From NCBI GenBank assembly GCA_025559845.1, contig CP048469.1, positions 1,612,001 through 1,676,000 on the forward strand: a DNA stretch of 64,000 bases, written 5' to 3'. The DNA is from Agrobacterium tumefaciens. Lineage in GTDB: Bacteria; Pseudomonadota; Alphaproteobacteria; Rhizobiales; Rhizobiaceae. Under the pieces are notes generated by a model. The model saw nothing but the letters and a program-made list of their open reading frames with translations. It was not told where the DNA came from and ran no database searches. Within the stretch, counting starts at the first letter, position 1. Each line of letters opens with the position of its first letter. The translations under genes and the position numbers were made by a program. This document shows positions 54,502 through 63,926 of the stretch, one piece after another.

Positions 54502-54996
54502 CTAACGTTTCAGCTTGCTGTTAAGGGCTTCGAGCACGGCTTTCGGAACGAAGGCTTCCACATTGCCGCCCATCGCGGCGATCTGGCGGACCAATGTGGC
54601 CGTAATGGGTCGCGACGACGAACCGGCAGGCAGGAATACGGTCTGAATGTCCGGCGCCATCTGGCGGTTCATGCCGGCCATCTGCATTTCGTAATCGAGG
54701 TCGGTGCCATCGCGCAGGCCGCGCAGCAAAAGCCGCGCACCATGCTGGCGGGCAGCATCGACGACAAGATTGTCAAAGGAGACGACGTCCATCCGGGCCG
54801 CCTCGTTGGGAAGGCTTTCGGCAAGCGCCTGCTTGATCAATGCGGCACGCTCGTCGAACGAGAACATCGGCGCCTTGCCAGGGTGAACACCGACGGCAAC
54901 GATCACCTTCGATGCAACGTTCAACGCCTGGATCAATACATCCAGATGTCCGTTGGTCATCGGATCGAACGATCCGGGATAAAAGGCAATCGTCAT
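54502..54996 (-). CDS. coaD: Phosphopantetheine adenylyltransferase
   Basis: CoaD makes dephospho-CoA from 4'-phosphopantetheine and ATP, the penultimate step of CoA synthesis. The 164-residue protein starts [20 protein letters not shown], with the GxFDPxTxGH nucleotidyltransferase motif, and contains [20 protein letters not shown] and the late ATP-binding [18 protein letters not shown]. All catalytic residues are in place. ATG 54996 is required by this N-terminus. First gene of the minus-strand coaD-ppiA-ppiB block. Confidence 0.97.
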   Translation of the reverse strand: MTIAFYPGSFDPMTNGHLDVLIQALNVASKVIVAVGVHPGKAPMFSFDERAALIKQALAESLPNEAARMDVVSFDNLVVDAARQHGARLLLRGLRDGTDLDYEMQMAGMNRQMAPDIQTVFLPAGSSSRPITATLVRQIAAMGGNVEAFVPKAVLEALNSKLKR

Positions 54997-55227
54997 ATCG
55001 CTCTCGATACTTCGCCGGGACTGGCGCCGATACACGGCATTGTTGAGCCGCCTTTTGTCACGGCAAGCGGCGCGGCGCAAGACATTTGCCGTTTTCGCCC
55101 ACCCCATCAGCGCCCTGAACGGCATATGAATGGCGTGTTCAGGAGCGTTTCAGAGCCATTCATTTAAATCAGCAGCATCGGGAAACCGAAAGGCACTTTC
55201 GCTCGTTGAGCACCTGGAGAAACAAAC

Positions 55228-55296
55228 ATGCTGGCTTTCATGATCGTTCTATCGATCGTCACGTCATTCGCAGCCGAGTACCTTTTTCTCGATTGA
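55228..55296 (+). CDS. 22-residue putative membrane microprotein
   Basis: ATG 55228 has GGAG 8 nt upstream and opens a 22-residue frame that is almost entirely one hydrophobic helix (LAFMIVLSIVTSF) ending AAEYLFLD. Ribosome site, helix and compact stop make it more plausible than chance, but it is very short. It is the first of three tiny genes in 570 bp, all on the plus strand. Function unknown. Confidence 0.45.
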   Translation: MLAFMIVLSIVTSFAAEYLFLD

Positions 55297-55438
55297 CGTA
55301 AGGAGCCGGTTTTCTGAACGCCAGATGAACAAGCCATTCAAGGAAGTTTCAGAGGCGCGATGCTAATCGATTTTTATGATTGACGCGGAACATGCATGGA
55401 CATGGCGCGTTCGGATCAAATGAACAAGGAATGGACAG

Positions 55439-55618
55439 ATGTTTGTAAAAGAAAAACAGTCTACCTCGGCGAAAATCAGCGTCATCAGCACCGCCTGGAC
55501 AATGCTGGTCATCGCGATGGTGGCAACAACGTTTAGCCTTTATGAACAGAAGGCCGAACATCAGGGCCCGGAATATCCGCAACTCACCGCCCGCTATCAG
55601 TACATGAACTACTACTGA
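55439..55618 (+). CDS. 59-residue single-helix membrane protein
   Basis: A frame preceded by AAGGA 8 nt before the ATG. The protein has a basic start (MFVKEKQ), one membrane helix (ISVIST plus TMLVIAMVATTFSLY) and a Tyr/Gln-rich tail (YPQLTARYQYMNYY). The charge pattern predicts N-in, C-out. No family is recognised. A long minus-strand frame over the same DNA (55349-55975) has no coding character and was discarded. Confidence 0.6.
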   Translation: MFVKEKQSTSAKISVISTAWTMLVIAMVATTFSLYEQKAEHQGPEYPQLTARYQYMNYY

Positions 55619-55661
55619 TAATTGAGGCTCAATCCCCCGTCTAAGAAAACGGAGACATGCC

Positions 55662-55796
55662 ATGACCACAGTACTGACAGCGCTTCTTGCCCTCATCAGC
55701 CTTATGTTCGTGGCTTCCATGGTCTCTGCTGTCGCAGAAATGCGGCGTGAAGGCGAGGATTTGAAAGAAGCCATGAAGCGCAACCGGGTCTTCTGA
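55662..55796 (+). CDS. 44-residue single-helix membrane protein
   Basis: The frame starts with GGAG about 7 nt before ATG 55662. The N-terminus (MTTVLTALLALISLMFVASM) is a clear membrane helix, followed by a charged cytoplasmic-looking segment (AEMRREGEDLKEAMKRNRVF). It lies 43 bp after the 59-residue gene and a terminator follows, so the two probably share a transcript. Function unknown. Confidence 0.6.
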   Translation: MTTVLTALLALISLMFVASMVSAVAEMRREGEDLKEAMKRNRVF

Positions 55797-55833
55797 CGAG
55801 GACCTGAGCGCGACAGCAACGTGATTCTTATTC

Positions 55834-55865
55834 GACCGTCCGGATTTCCGGGCGGTTTTGTTTTG
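55834..55865 (+). terminator. Terminator of the microprotein cluster
   Basis: ACCGTCCGG (55835-55843) and CCGGGCGGT (55848-55856) pair with one G-U, followed by TTTTGTTTTG. Confidence 0.82.
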
Positions 55866-56315
55866 TCATCGCCAGCACGGCCGGCCAACCCTGCCTCCGA
55901 ATGCGAATACCTCTTCCTGCCTCCTGATTTCGGCCCCAGGTCGATGCTTGCCTGCATACCGAAAAACCTATTCATGTCAATGGCTTGGTGAATTCGGGTT
56001 TATATTCGACAGCGAAATAACGACGCTGGAAGCGCTCACAAGCAGCAAGAAACGATGCGACGGCTGCGCCGGCAGCCGCCTTTTGCCGGGAGAACGACAG
56101 TGCTTGCCGGGTGAGATCACAGAACCGTTTTTGCCAAACCCCGTTTTTCCAAGGGAAATTCCCTTCAATTTCCGTTTGGATTGTTTTAAGGAACCCCGAT
56201 ACGGTGCAGCCGGCTATGAACGCCGCTGCGGCCATGCCCGGTGTTTTCGCGTCGCTTTGACCAGCACGCTTGGCGCCTGAGTGGCAAACGATGTTCTTTT
56301 GAGGTTTGCATAACG
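55866..56315. other. 450-bp leader region of ppiD
   Basis: No gene was found. It contains a perfect 15-bp palindrome AAGGGAA-A-TTCCCTT at 56151-56165, just after two similar blocks ACCGTTTTTGCCAA (56124-56137) and CCCGTTTTTCCAAG. These sit about 150 bp before the ppiD start and could be a promoter-operator cluster. Confidence 0.45.
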
Positions 56316-58208
56316 ATGCTCGATTCCCTGAGAAATGCTTCTCGAACCATGGCAGCAAAGCTGCTGCTTCTCCTGCTTGTTGTTTCTTTCGGCATCTGGG
56401 GTGTCTCCGCATCGCTTGTCACGTCGAATTCCCACGCGGTGGTGACCGTTGGCGACCAGACGGTTGGCCCGGAGGAATTCCGTCTCGCTTACCAGCGGCA
56501 GATTTCCGACCTGAGCCGCCAGTTCGGCACACGCCTGACGACCGAACAGGCCAAGGCATTCGGCATTGACCGTCAGGTCTTCAGCCAGCTGGCCGCAGGC
56601 GCGGCGCTGGACGAACTGGCCTCGAAGATGAATCTCGGCCTTTCCGAAGACCGGCTTGCCAACCTCATCGCCGAAGACCCCGCATTCAAGTCGGTCAACG
56701 GCCAGTTTGACCGCAATCTGTTCAGCGAGCGTCTGCGCAACTCCGGTTTCCGCGAGGATGATTACATCAAGGAGCGCAGCAAGGTTGCCGTTCGCAGCCA
56801 GATCGTCGAAGCCGTGTCCGATGGCTTCAAGGCGCCGCAGGTCCTGGTCGACGCGCTCAAGCAATATCGCCACGAACAGCGTTCGGTGGATTATGTGATC
56901 CTCTCCAACGCCGTCATTCCTCCGGTCAAGGCACCGGGCGACGACGTGCTGACGCCGTGGTTCGAAACCAACAAGTCGAAATATCGCGCTCCGGAATTCC
57001 GCAAGTTCACCTATGTGAAGCTTGAGCCGTCGGATATTGCCGATCCGACCGCGATCACCGACGCCCAGATCACCGAATATTACGATAGCCACAAGGACAG
57101 CTTCCGCACCGCCGGTCGCCGTACCGTCGAGCAGCTCACCTTCCCGAACAAGGAAATGGCCGAAGCTGCCGCAGAGCAGATCCGCCTTGGCAACACCACC
57201 TATGACCAGGTCGTCAAGGATCAGGGCAAAACGGCGTCTGACGTGATGCTCGGCGAATTCACCCGCGACACCGTTCCTGATCCGGCGCTGGCCGATGCGG
57301 TCTTTGCCGTTCAGAAGGATGGCGGCGTAACGCGGGTCGTCGAAGGTGCATTCGGTCCGGTCGTTCTGCGCGTTACCGGCATCACGCCGGAAACGACCAA
57401 GACGCTGGATGAATCGAAAGAGGAAATCCGCAAGGATCTCGCAACCGCTGCTGCGGCTGAAGAAATCACCAACGTTCATGACCGTTACGAAGACCTGCGC
57501 GCAGGCGGCTCCTCGCTTGCCGACGCAGCCAAGGAACTGAACCTCAAGCCCGTCACCATCGCTGCCGCCGATGCCTCCGGTCTCGACGAAAAGGGCGACA
57601 CTATTCAGGGTCTGCCCTCCCCACAGCTCGTTTCTGACGTGTTCAAGACCGAACCCGGCACGGAAGCGCTGCCGATCAACCTTGGTCGCGAAGGCTACAT
57701 CTGGTTCGACGTCGATGAAATCATCGCAGCCCGCGACCGCACGCTGGCCGAAGTCCGTGACGATGTCGTCGCCGACTGGACGGCAGAACAGCAGCGCATG
57801 GCACTTGCCGCCAAGGCGGACGAGCTGAAGGCACGCGTCGAAAAGGGCGAAACGCTGGAAACCATTGCTGGCGAACTCGGCCTTGCCGTCGAGCAGAAGT
57901 CGGGCCTGCGCCGCAACGGCGAGGACGCGATCTTCGGTCAGCAGACGATCGCCGCTGTATTCTCCGGTGGCGACGGCATGGTCGGCGCAGCCGCGGATGC
58001 CGATGGCTCCAGCCGCATTCTCTTCAAGGTCACATCCGTCGACGCCAATGCACCCGCAGATGCGCTGACCAACGATGACCAGCAGTTGACAGCCATCGCC
58101 TCGGCAGCCGGCGACGACATGCTCGACCAGATGGTCAACCGTCTGCAGAACGATTATGGTGTCACCATCAATCAGCCCCTCGCCGATCAGGCGATGGTCG
58201 GCTTCTAA
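56316..58208 (+). CDS. ppiD: PpiD-like membrane-anchored peptidyl-prolyl isomerase
   Basis: A 630-residue periplasmic chaperone anchored by one N-terminal helix ([20 protein letters not shown], ~14-33). A SurA_N-like chaperone region follows ([20 protein letters not shown]), then a parvulin-type domain around 245-365 ([30 protein letters not shown]), and a second chaperone segment. The architecture matches PpiD, which helps newly exported proteins at the Sec channel. The parvulin signature is weak, so isomerase activity is uncertain. ATG 56316 gives the anchor at the N-terminus. trpD follows 17 bp later. Confidence 0.9.
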   Translation: MLDSLRNASRTMAAKLLLLLLVVSFGIWGVSASLVTSNSHAVVTVGDQTVGPEEFRLAYQRQISDLSRQFGTRLTTEQAKAFGIDRQVFSQLAAGAALDELASKMNLGLSEDRLANLIAEDPAFKSVNGQFDRNLFSERLRNSGFREDDYIKERSKVAVRSQIVEAVSDGFKAPQVLVDALKQYRHEQRSVDYVILSNAVIPPVKAPGDDVLTPWFETNKSKYRAPEFRKFTYVKLEPSDIADPTAITDAQITEYYDSHKDSFRTAGRRTVEQLTFPNKEMAEAAAEQIRLGNTTYDQVVKDQGKTASDVMLGEFTRDTVPDPALADAVFAVQKDGGVTRVVEGAFGPVVLRVTGITPETTKTLDESKEEIRKDLATAAAAEEITNVHDRYEDLRAGGSSLADAAKELNLKPVTIAAADASGLDEKGDTIQGLPSPQLVSDVFKTEPGTEALPINLGREGYIWFDVDEIIAARDRTLAEVRDDVVADWTAEQQRMALAAKADELKARVEKGETLETIAGELGLAVEQKSGLRRNGEDAIFGQQTIAAVFSGGDGMVGAAADADGSSRILFKVTSVDANAPADALTNDDQQLTAIASAAGDDMLDQMVNRLQNDYGVTINQPLADQAMVGF

Positions 58209-58225
58209 GCGGGAGGCTTGAACAC

Positions 58226-59239
58226 ATGGCCGAACTGAAGCCGCTGATTGCCAAGGTCGCCAACGGGGAAAGCCTCAACCGCGAAGAATCGCGAGCGGCT
58301 TTCGACATCCTGATGTCCGGTGAGGCCACCCCGTCGCAGATCGGCGCATTTCTGATGGCGCTGCGCGTTCGCGGTGAAACGGTCGACGAAATCGTCGGCG
58401 CCGTTTCATCGATGCGGGCGCGCATGTTGCCGGTCAAGGCGCCTGCGGACGCCATCGATATCGTCGGCACGGGCGGCGACGGCATCGGCACCTACAACAT
58501 CTCGACTCTGGCTTCGATCATTGTTGCCGGTACGGGCGTACCGGTGGCAAAGCACGGCAACCGGGCGCTCAGCTCAAAATCCGGTACGGCCGATGCGCTT
58601 TCCGCGCTTGGCGTGAAGCTCGATATCGGCCCTGACATGATTGCACGCTGCATTGCCGAAGCCGGTCTCGGCTTCATGTTTGCGCAGCTGCACCACTCGG
58701 CCATGCGCCATGTCGGTCCGACCCGCGTCGAGCTTGGCACACGCACGGTGTTCAACCTGCTCGGCCCGCTGTCCAACCCGGCAGGCGCAAAACGCCAGCT
58801 GCTCGGCGTCTTCTCGCCCCGTTGGCTGGTGCCGCTGGCCGAAGTGCTGCGTGACCTCGGTTCGGAAAGCATCTGGGTTGTCCATGGCGATGGAATGGAT
58901 GAAGTGACCACCACAGGTGTCACCCATGTTGCAGCACTGGAAAACGGCAAGATCCGCACCTTTGATCTGACGCCGAAGGACTTCGGTGTCGACGTAGCGA
59001 AAATGGACGACCTGAAGGGCGGCGACGGCATTGCCAACGCGGCTGCCCTGCGCGAAGTTCTCTCCGGCAAGCGCAACGCCTATCGCGACGTTTCGCTCTG
59101 CAACGCTGCCGCATCGCTGGTGATCGCCGGCAAGGCGGAAACGCTTGGCGATGCCATGAAGATCGCATCCGCTGCACTCGATGACGGCAAGGCTGCCGCC
59201 GCACTCGACCGCCTGGTCGCCGTTTCCAACGAGGAATGA
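58226..59239 (+). CDS. trpD: Anthranilate phosphoribosyltransferase
   Basis: TrpD joins anthranilate to phosphoribosyl pyrophosphate, the second step of tryptophan synthesis. The 337-residue protein has the signature [15 protein letters not shown] (~80-94), [40 protein letters not shown] and VHGDGMDEV, covering the PRPP and anthranilate sites. It lies 17 bp downstream of ppiD and 10 bp upstream of trpC, in a run of five same-strand genes. Confidence 0.97.
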   Translation: MAELKPLIAKVANGESLNREESRAAFDILMSGEATPSQIGAFLMALRVRGETVDEIVGAVSSMRARMLPVKAPADAIDIVGTGGDGIGTYNISTLASIIVAGTGVPVAKHGNRALSSKSGTADALSALGVKLDIGPDMIARCIAEAGLGFMFAQLHHSAMRHVGPTRVELGTRTVFNLLGPLSNPAGAKRQLLGVFSPRWLVPLAEVLRDLGSESIWVVHGDGMDEVTTTGVTHVAALENGKIRTFDLTPKDFGVDVAKMDDLKGGDGIANAAALREVLSGKRNAYRDVSLCNAAASLVIAGKAETLGDAMKIASAALDDGKAAAALDRLVAVSNEE

Positions 59240-59249
59240 GAGCCGCACC

Positions 59250-60065
59250 ATGAGCGACATTCTGAAGAAGATCGAAGCTTACAAGCTGGAAGAAATCGCC
59301 GCTGCCAAGGCAAAGGTGCCGCTTGCGGAACTGAAGGCGATGGCCGCAGACCAGACCGCACCGCGCGGTTTTTACAAGGCGTTGCGGGCAAAGCAGGCGG
59401 AAGGCAAGTTCGGGCTGATTGCCGAGATCAAGAAGGCAAGCCCGTCCAAGGGCCTGATCCGTCCGGACTTCAATCCGCCGGCGCTCGCCGCAGCCTATGA
59501 AGCTGGTGGCGCTGCCTGTCTCTCCGTCCTGACCGATACGCCAAGCTTTCAGGGTGCACCGGAATTCCTGACCGCGGCACGCAATGCCTGCGCGTTGCCG
59601 GCACTGCGCAAGGACTTCATGTTCGACACCTACCAGGTGCATGAAGCCCGCGCCTGGGGCGCCGACTGCATTCTGCTGATCATGGCCTCACTGTCGGACG
59701 ATGACGCGAAACGCCTTGAAGACGAAGCGCTCGCGCTCGGCATGGATGTGCTGGTGGAAGTGCACGACGCCGAGGAGACCGAACGGGCACTGAAGCTGTC
59801 CTCGCCGATGCTTGGCATCAACAACCGCAATCTGCGCACCTTCGAGGTCAGCCTCGAAACCAGCGAGAAGCTGGCCGGTCTCGTGCCCGCCGACAAGCTT
59901 TTGGTGGGTGAAAGCGGCATCTTCACCTTCGAGGATTGCAAGCGTCTCGAAAAGAGCGGCATCAGCACCTTCCTGGTTGGCGAAAGCCTGATGCGCAAGG
60001 ACGACGTGACGGCGGCAACCGTGGCGTTGCTAACAGGCAAGACCGGCGTTCTGGCCGCAGAATGA
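59250..60065 (+). CDS. trpC: Indole-3-glycerol phosphate synthase
   Basis: TrpC closes the indole ring in tryptophan synthesis. The 271-residue barrel contains [19 protein letters not shown] (~53-71), [43 protein letters not shown] and [12 protein letters not shown], with all catalytic Lys, Glu and Asn. It is mono-functional, with no TrpF fusion. ATG 59250 lies 10 bp after trpD, and its stop overlaps the moaC start by 4 nt. Confidence 0.97.
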   Translation: MSDILKKIEAYKLEEIAAAKAKVPLAELKAMAADQTAPRGFYKALRAKQAEGKFGLIAEIKKASPSKGLIRPDFNPPALAAAYEAGGAACLSVLTDTPSFQGAPEFLTAARNACALPALRKDFMFDTYQVHEARAWGADCILLIMASLSDDDAKRLEDEALALGMDVLVEVHDAEETERALKLSSPMLGINNRNLRTFEVSLETSEKLAGLVPADKLLVGESGIFTFEDCKRLEKSGISTFLVGESLMRKDDVTAATVALLTGKTGVLAAE

Positions 60066-60553
60066 GCGGCGACGGCAAGCTGACCCATATCGATGCGTCC
60101 GGCGAGGCGCATATGGTCGACGTTGGCGACAAGGCCGAAACGGTCCGTGTCGCCATCGCCGAAGGTTTCGTAAAAATGAAGCCGGAAACACTTGCCCTGA
60201 TCCGCGAAGGCAACGCCAAGAAAGGTGATGTCATTGGTACGGCAAGGCTGGCCGGCATCATGGCTGCCAAACAGACCGCCAGTCTCATCCCGTTGTGCCA
60301 CCCGCTGATGTTGACCAAGGTGGCGGTAGACATCACCGAAGACAGCGCCCTGCCCGGCCTGCGCGTCGAGGCGATGGCGAAGCTGACGGGAAAAACCGGC
60401 GTAGAGATGGAGGCGCTGACTGCCGTCTCCGTCGCCTGCCTGACGATCTACGACATGGCGAAAGCCGCCGACAAGGCGATGGAAATCATCAACATTCGCC
60501 TCGTTGAAAAAAGCGGCGGAAAATCCGGCGATTTCCGGCGCGAGGAACCCTGA
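60062..60553 (+). CDS. moaC: Cyclic pyranopterin monophosphate synthase
   Basis: MoaC acts with MoaA in the first step of molybdenum cofactor synthesis. The 163-residue protein has [40 protein letters not shown] (active-site CHPL), [20 protein letters not shown] and [13 protein letters not shown] with catalytic Lys. The start overlaps trpC (ATGA) and the stop overlaps moeA (TGATG), so translation is coupled. Confidence 0.97.
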   Translation: MSGDGKLTHIDASGEAHMVDVGDKAETVRVAIAEGFVKMKPETLALIREGNAKKGDVIGTARLAGIMAAKQTASLIPLCHPLMLTKVAVDITEDSALPGLRVEAMAKLTGKTGVEMEALTAVSVACLTIYDMAKAADKAMEIINIRLVEKSGGKSGDFRREEP

Positions 60554-61779
60554 TGAAACCGCTGCTGCCCGTTGACGATGCCAAGGCCCGCCTTCTGGAT
60601 GCGGCGTCTCCCGTTACGGAAAGCGAGTTGCTGCCGCTGTCGGCGTGCGACGGTCGGGTTCTGGCTGCCGATCTGCCTGCCCTTCTCACCCAGCCACCTT
60701 TCGATGCGTCGGCCATGGACGGTTATGCGCTCAGCGCCGCTGATGCCCCGGCCATCGGCTCCGTTCTGACCGTCATTGGCCAGGCTGCCGCCGGACATGC
60801 ATTTGAGGGAACGCTCGGCCATGGCGAAGCCGTACGCATCTTCACCGGCGCGCCCGTGCCGAAAGGTGCAGACGCCATTCTCATTCAGGAAGACGCCGAC
60901 CGTCTCGACGAGAACAGGATTCGAACGACGTTCGAAGTCAGGGTCGGACAACATATTCGCCAGCGCGGGCAGGATTTTGCCGAAGGTGAAACCGTTCTTG
61001 CAGCCGGGCGTCAGCTCGATTTCACCGCACTGACGGTTGCGGCGGCGATGAACCACGCGAAACTTGCCGTCTACCGCAAGCCGCTGATCGCCATCCTCGC
61101 CACCGGCGACGAACTGTTACCGCCCGGAAGCAGCCCGAACCCGGCTCAGATCATTGCCTCAAACACATTCGGTGTCTCGGCCCTTGCCAAAAATGCAGGC
61201 GCGGACGTTCTCGATCTCGGCATCATTCCTGACGACGATGCCTTGATCCGTGCGGCAATCAGCAAGGCAATCGCCGCAAAGGCGGATGTTCTCGTGACAC
61301 TTGGCGGCGCATCTGTCGGCGACCATGATCTTGTGCAGGCCGCCTTGAAGGCCGAAGGCATGCAGCTCGATTTCTGGCGCATTGCCATGCGGCCCGGAAA
61401 GCCGTTGATGGTGGGGGCGATCGGCGACATGCAGGTTCTCGGCCTGCCGGGAAATCCCGTGGCAAGCCTTGTCTGCAGCCTGCTGTTCCTGGAGCCGCTG
61501 GTTCGCAAGATCGCCCGTCTTGCCCCCATGCCGCGAATGGGCGTCTCGACGACCGCAACCGCGCTCAAGGCAAACGATCACCGTCAGGACTATGTTCGCG
61601 CCCGGCTGATCGTCGATGATGGACAGGAAACAGTTGCCGAAGCCTATACCAAGCAGGATTCGTCGATGATGAAGATCCTCGCCCATTCCGACTGCCTGAT
61701 CGTTCGTCCACCCAATGCGCCTGAGCTTGCGACAGGTTCGCAATGCCCGATCATTCGCTTCCGGGCCCAGAACGTCTGA
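60553..61779 (+). CDS. moeA: Molybdopterin molybdenumtransferase
   Basis: MoeA inserts molybdate into adenylated molybdopterin. The 408-residue protein shows the MoeA pattern: QPPFDASAMDGYALSAADAP (~50-69), RIFTGAPVPKGADAILIQED, ILATGDELLPPGSSPNPAQI, the MogA-like core VTLGGASVGDHDLVQAAL and the MRPGKPLMVGAIGD and LGLPGNPVASLVCSLLF motifs. C-terminal domain IV is complete. It overlaps moaC by one base and ends the trpD-trpC-moaC-moeA run. Confidence 0.96.
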   Translation: MKPLLPVDDAKARLLDAASPVTESELLPLSACDGRVLAADLPALLTQPPFDASAMDGYALSAADAPAIGSVLTVIGQAAAGHAFEGTLGHGEAVRIFTGAPVPKGADAILIQEDADRLDENRIRTTFEVRVGQHIRQRGQDFAEGETVLAAGRQLDFTALTVAAAMNHAKLAVYRKPLIAILATGDELLPPGSSPNPAQIIASNTFGVSALAKNAGADVLDLGIIPDDDALIRAAISKAIAAKADVLVTLGGASVGDHDLVQAALKAEGMQLDFWRIAMRPGKPLMVGAIGDMQVLGLPGNPVASLVCSLLFLEPLVRKIARLAPMPRMGVSTTATALKANDHRQDYVRARLIVDDGQETVAEAYTKQDSSMMKILAHSDCLIVRPPNAPELATGSQCPIIRFRAQNV

Positions 61780-62159
61780 AACATTCCGACGATGTCACCT
61801 GCCTGCGGCAGTAACGCCGGTGAAATTTCCCAATAATATCGTTTAAAATATCATCGGCGCAAAGAACACTCTGTTGTATGCGGCCGTTCCGGTGTAAGTG
61901 GGCGCTCCCACCGCAAAGCTTCGTCCACGGCAAGACTTGCATTGTTGAACAATTGCAACCGGACGACCTGTCGGAACGCATGATAAAGAAAAACGACCAA
62001 AGAACGAAAAGAAATTTGAAAACCTATACGTTGTCAAATAAGTACAAATTCCGAAAGATAAATTCAGTGAACAAAAATTACTTCGCTGTAAATTAGGCTT
62101 TTCAAAACAAGTTTCCTAACAATAATCTCTAAAGTAAGCAGACTCACTGGAGTTCCTTG
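61780..62159. other. 380-bp spacer between moeA and the GGDEF gene
   Basis: The left part is GC-rich, the right ~250 bp AT-rich (runs such as AACGAAAAGAAATTTGAAAA). No gene was found. The AT-rich stretch is likely the promoter region of the GGDEF gene, whose ribosome site GGAG is at 62149-62152. A weak TCACC...GGTGA inverted repeat (61795-61822) might end the moeA transcript. Confidence 0.5.
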
Positions 62160-63230
62160 ATGAACACGGTATCCACGCCGAAGGCGACGGGGCCTGATAT
62201 CGCCGCGCAGATCACCTATGCGATGCGCAGCATGGGCGTTTCGCCAATTCCGCGTAACTACCAGCTTTTTTACGAAGCCTATATCGGCTCCAACCCGGCC
62301 TTGACGAGAGATCTCACGGCACTCGGCAGCCGGGCAACGCAGGAAGAGCTGGACGATCTATGCGCGCACTACTTCGACACCAGCGCTGTCAGACTGATCG
62401 ACGACGTGCAGGAGCGCGTGCGCCAGGAGCTGGAAGCCCTGTTGAACACGCTGCGTCGCGAACAATCCTCGATCGAGAACTACAACAGAATTCTTGGCGA
62501 GACGCGCCAGCGCATCGATGACAAGAACGCGACCAGCACCAACATCCTGAAAAACGCCATTGCCCTTCTGGCAGAGGCTACAGGAACAAAGCTTGTCGAT
62601 GGCGAAAAGGCCGTCAACGACGTCAACCGCCATGCGGAGGAAATGCATCAGGTTCGTCTGGAGCTGGACGAATACAAGCGCATCGCCAACACCGACTCCC
62701 TGACACGGCTTTCCAACCGTCGTGCTTTCGACGATCGGCTTGCCAGCATCTATGACAGCTCTCTCGGACTGAACTACACGACGCTCGCCCTGCTGGATAT
62801 CGACCACTTCAAGAAGATCAACGACACCTTTGGTCATCCGGTTGGTGACAAGATCCTGGCAACTGTCGCTTCCGTCATTCGCGCCAATGTGCGCAAGGAT
62901 GGTTTTGTTGCCAGAAGCGGCGGCGAGGAATTCGCCATTATTCTGGATGGCAATACGCCTGAAGAAGTCATGGTGGCCTGCGAACGCATCCGCCTTGCGC
63001 TGGAAAGCACGCCATTCCGTCACTCAAAGTCAGGCATCGATTACGGCCCGGTGACGATTTCGATCGGCTTCGCGTCGGCTGCCCAGGCGGACAATCCAGG
63101 CGAGCTCTACGCCCATGCCGATACGGCCCTCTACCATGCCAAGGAAACGGGCCGTAATCGCACCGTCTTTTTTGAAGAGGGCATGCAGAAGAACTACGTC
63201 GGCAAGAACTGGCTGATCTACAAGAAATAA
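62160..63230 (+). CDS. Putative diguanylate cyclase (GGDEF domain)
   Basis: A 356-residue soluble protein. The N-terminal ~180 residues are helical (including EERVRQELEALLNTLRREQ-like coiled-coil sequence) with no recognised sensor. The C-terminal GGDEF domain has TDSLTRLSNRRAFDDRL, LLDIDHFKKINDTFGHPVGD and the active site SGGEEF, so c-di-GMP synthesis is likely. The inhibitory I-site RxxD reads RKDG, so product inhibition is probably lost. ATG 62160 (GGAG upstream) is preferred over the TTG three bases before. Confidence 0.88.
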   Translation: MNTVSTPKATGPDIAAQITYAMRSMGVSPIPRNYQLFYEAYIGSNPALTRDLTALGSRATQEELDDLCAHYFDTSAVRLIDDVQERVRQELEALLNTLRREQSSIENYNRILGETRQRIDDKNATSTNILKNAIALLAEATGTKLVDGEKAVNDVNRHAEEMHQVRLELDEYKRIANTDSLTRLSNRRAFDDRLASIYDSSLGLNYTTLALLDIDHFKKINDTFGHPVGDKILATVASVIRANVRKDGFVARSGGEEFAIILDGNTPEEVMVACERIRLALESTPFRHSKSGIDYGPVTISIGFASAAQADNPGELYAHADTALYHAKETGRNRTVFFEEGMQKNYVGKNWLIYKK

Positions 63231-63258
63231 AGGCTGGAACGCCAAACGAGCTGATAAA

Positions 63259-63280
63259 AAAGGCCGCGAAAGCGGCCTTT
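63259..63280. terminator. Terminator between convergent genes
   Basis: AAAGGCCGC-GAAA-GCGGCCTTT is a perfect stem with a GNRA-type loop, flanked by A and T runs. It is 28 nt past the GGDEF stop and 26 nt from the minus-strand stop at 63306, so it can serve both. Confidence 0.88.
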
Positions 63281-63305
63281 CCTCTATTTTGGCGTCACCA
63301 CGATG

Positions 63306-63926
63306 TCACCACATCGTTTTTGCGGCGCGCACCGGCCATTCCCGATCGTAGGTTTCCTGATCGAAGCTTGCCTTTGCGGCCTTCAGCAAGGTGCCGGGCG
63401 TTGGCAAGGAGGCCGGATCGACAAAATGTTCGGGGTTCCAAAGTTCGGAGCGCATGAGCGCACGTGCACACTGGAAATAAACCTCGCCGATGGTGATGAC
63501 GATCACGGTGCGCGGATGCTTGCCATCCATCTCAAAACTCTGCAGCAGGTCTGGATCGACGGAAACCACAGCCGTACCATTGACCCGCATCGTCGTATTG
63601 GAACCGGGGATCAGGAACATCAGCGCCACACGCGGATCGCGCACGATGTTCATCAGCGAGTCGACGCGGTTGTTGCCGCGCCAGTCGGGAAGCAGCAGTG
63701 TCGTTTCATCCCCGATGCGCACGACACCGTCGCCAGCCTGCGGCCTGTCGCCGCGCGGTGAGCAGTCCATGCCTTCGGGTCCAACCGTCGCCAAAGCCAC
63801 AAAGGGCGATGCCTCGATCATCTGACGATATTCGGCGGTCAGTGCGCTCGTTACCTTGGCAACCGATGCTTCGGTCACGCCGTCATAGATGGCCTTCAAT
63901 TCCTCGACGCTACGAATAATCGTCAT
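63306..63926 (-). CDS. Pyridoxamine 5'-phosphate oxidase-like FMN-binding protein
   Basis: A 206-residue split-barrel flavoprotein of the PPOX family. Recognisable parts are FVALATVGPEGMDCSPRGDR (first strands), LLLPDWRGNNRVDSLMNIVR, VALMFLIPGSNTTMRVNG and ARALMRSELWNPEHF. The pattern matches the MSMEG_1061-type subfamily, which is not the PdxH of vitamin B6 synthesis. Its substrate is unknown; relatives reduce or bind small heterocycles via FMN or F420. It is read toward the GGDEF gene. Confidence 0.83.
   Translation of the reverse strand: MTIIRSVEELKAIYDGVTEASVAKVTSALTAEYRQMIEASPFVALATVGPEGMDCSPRGDRPQAGDGVVRIGDETTLLLPDWRGNNRVDSLMNIVRDPRVALMFLIPGSNTTMRVNGTAVVSVDPDLLQSFEMDGKHPRTVIVITIGEVYFQCARALMRSELWNPEHFVDPASLPTPGTLLKAAKASFDQETYDREWPVRAAKTMW

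Noticed and set aside
55349..55975. 208-codon minus-strand frame
   Set aside because: Its composition is not protein-like, it has no ribosome site, and it covers three plus-strand microgenes with good start signals and their terminator.
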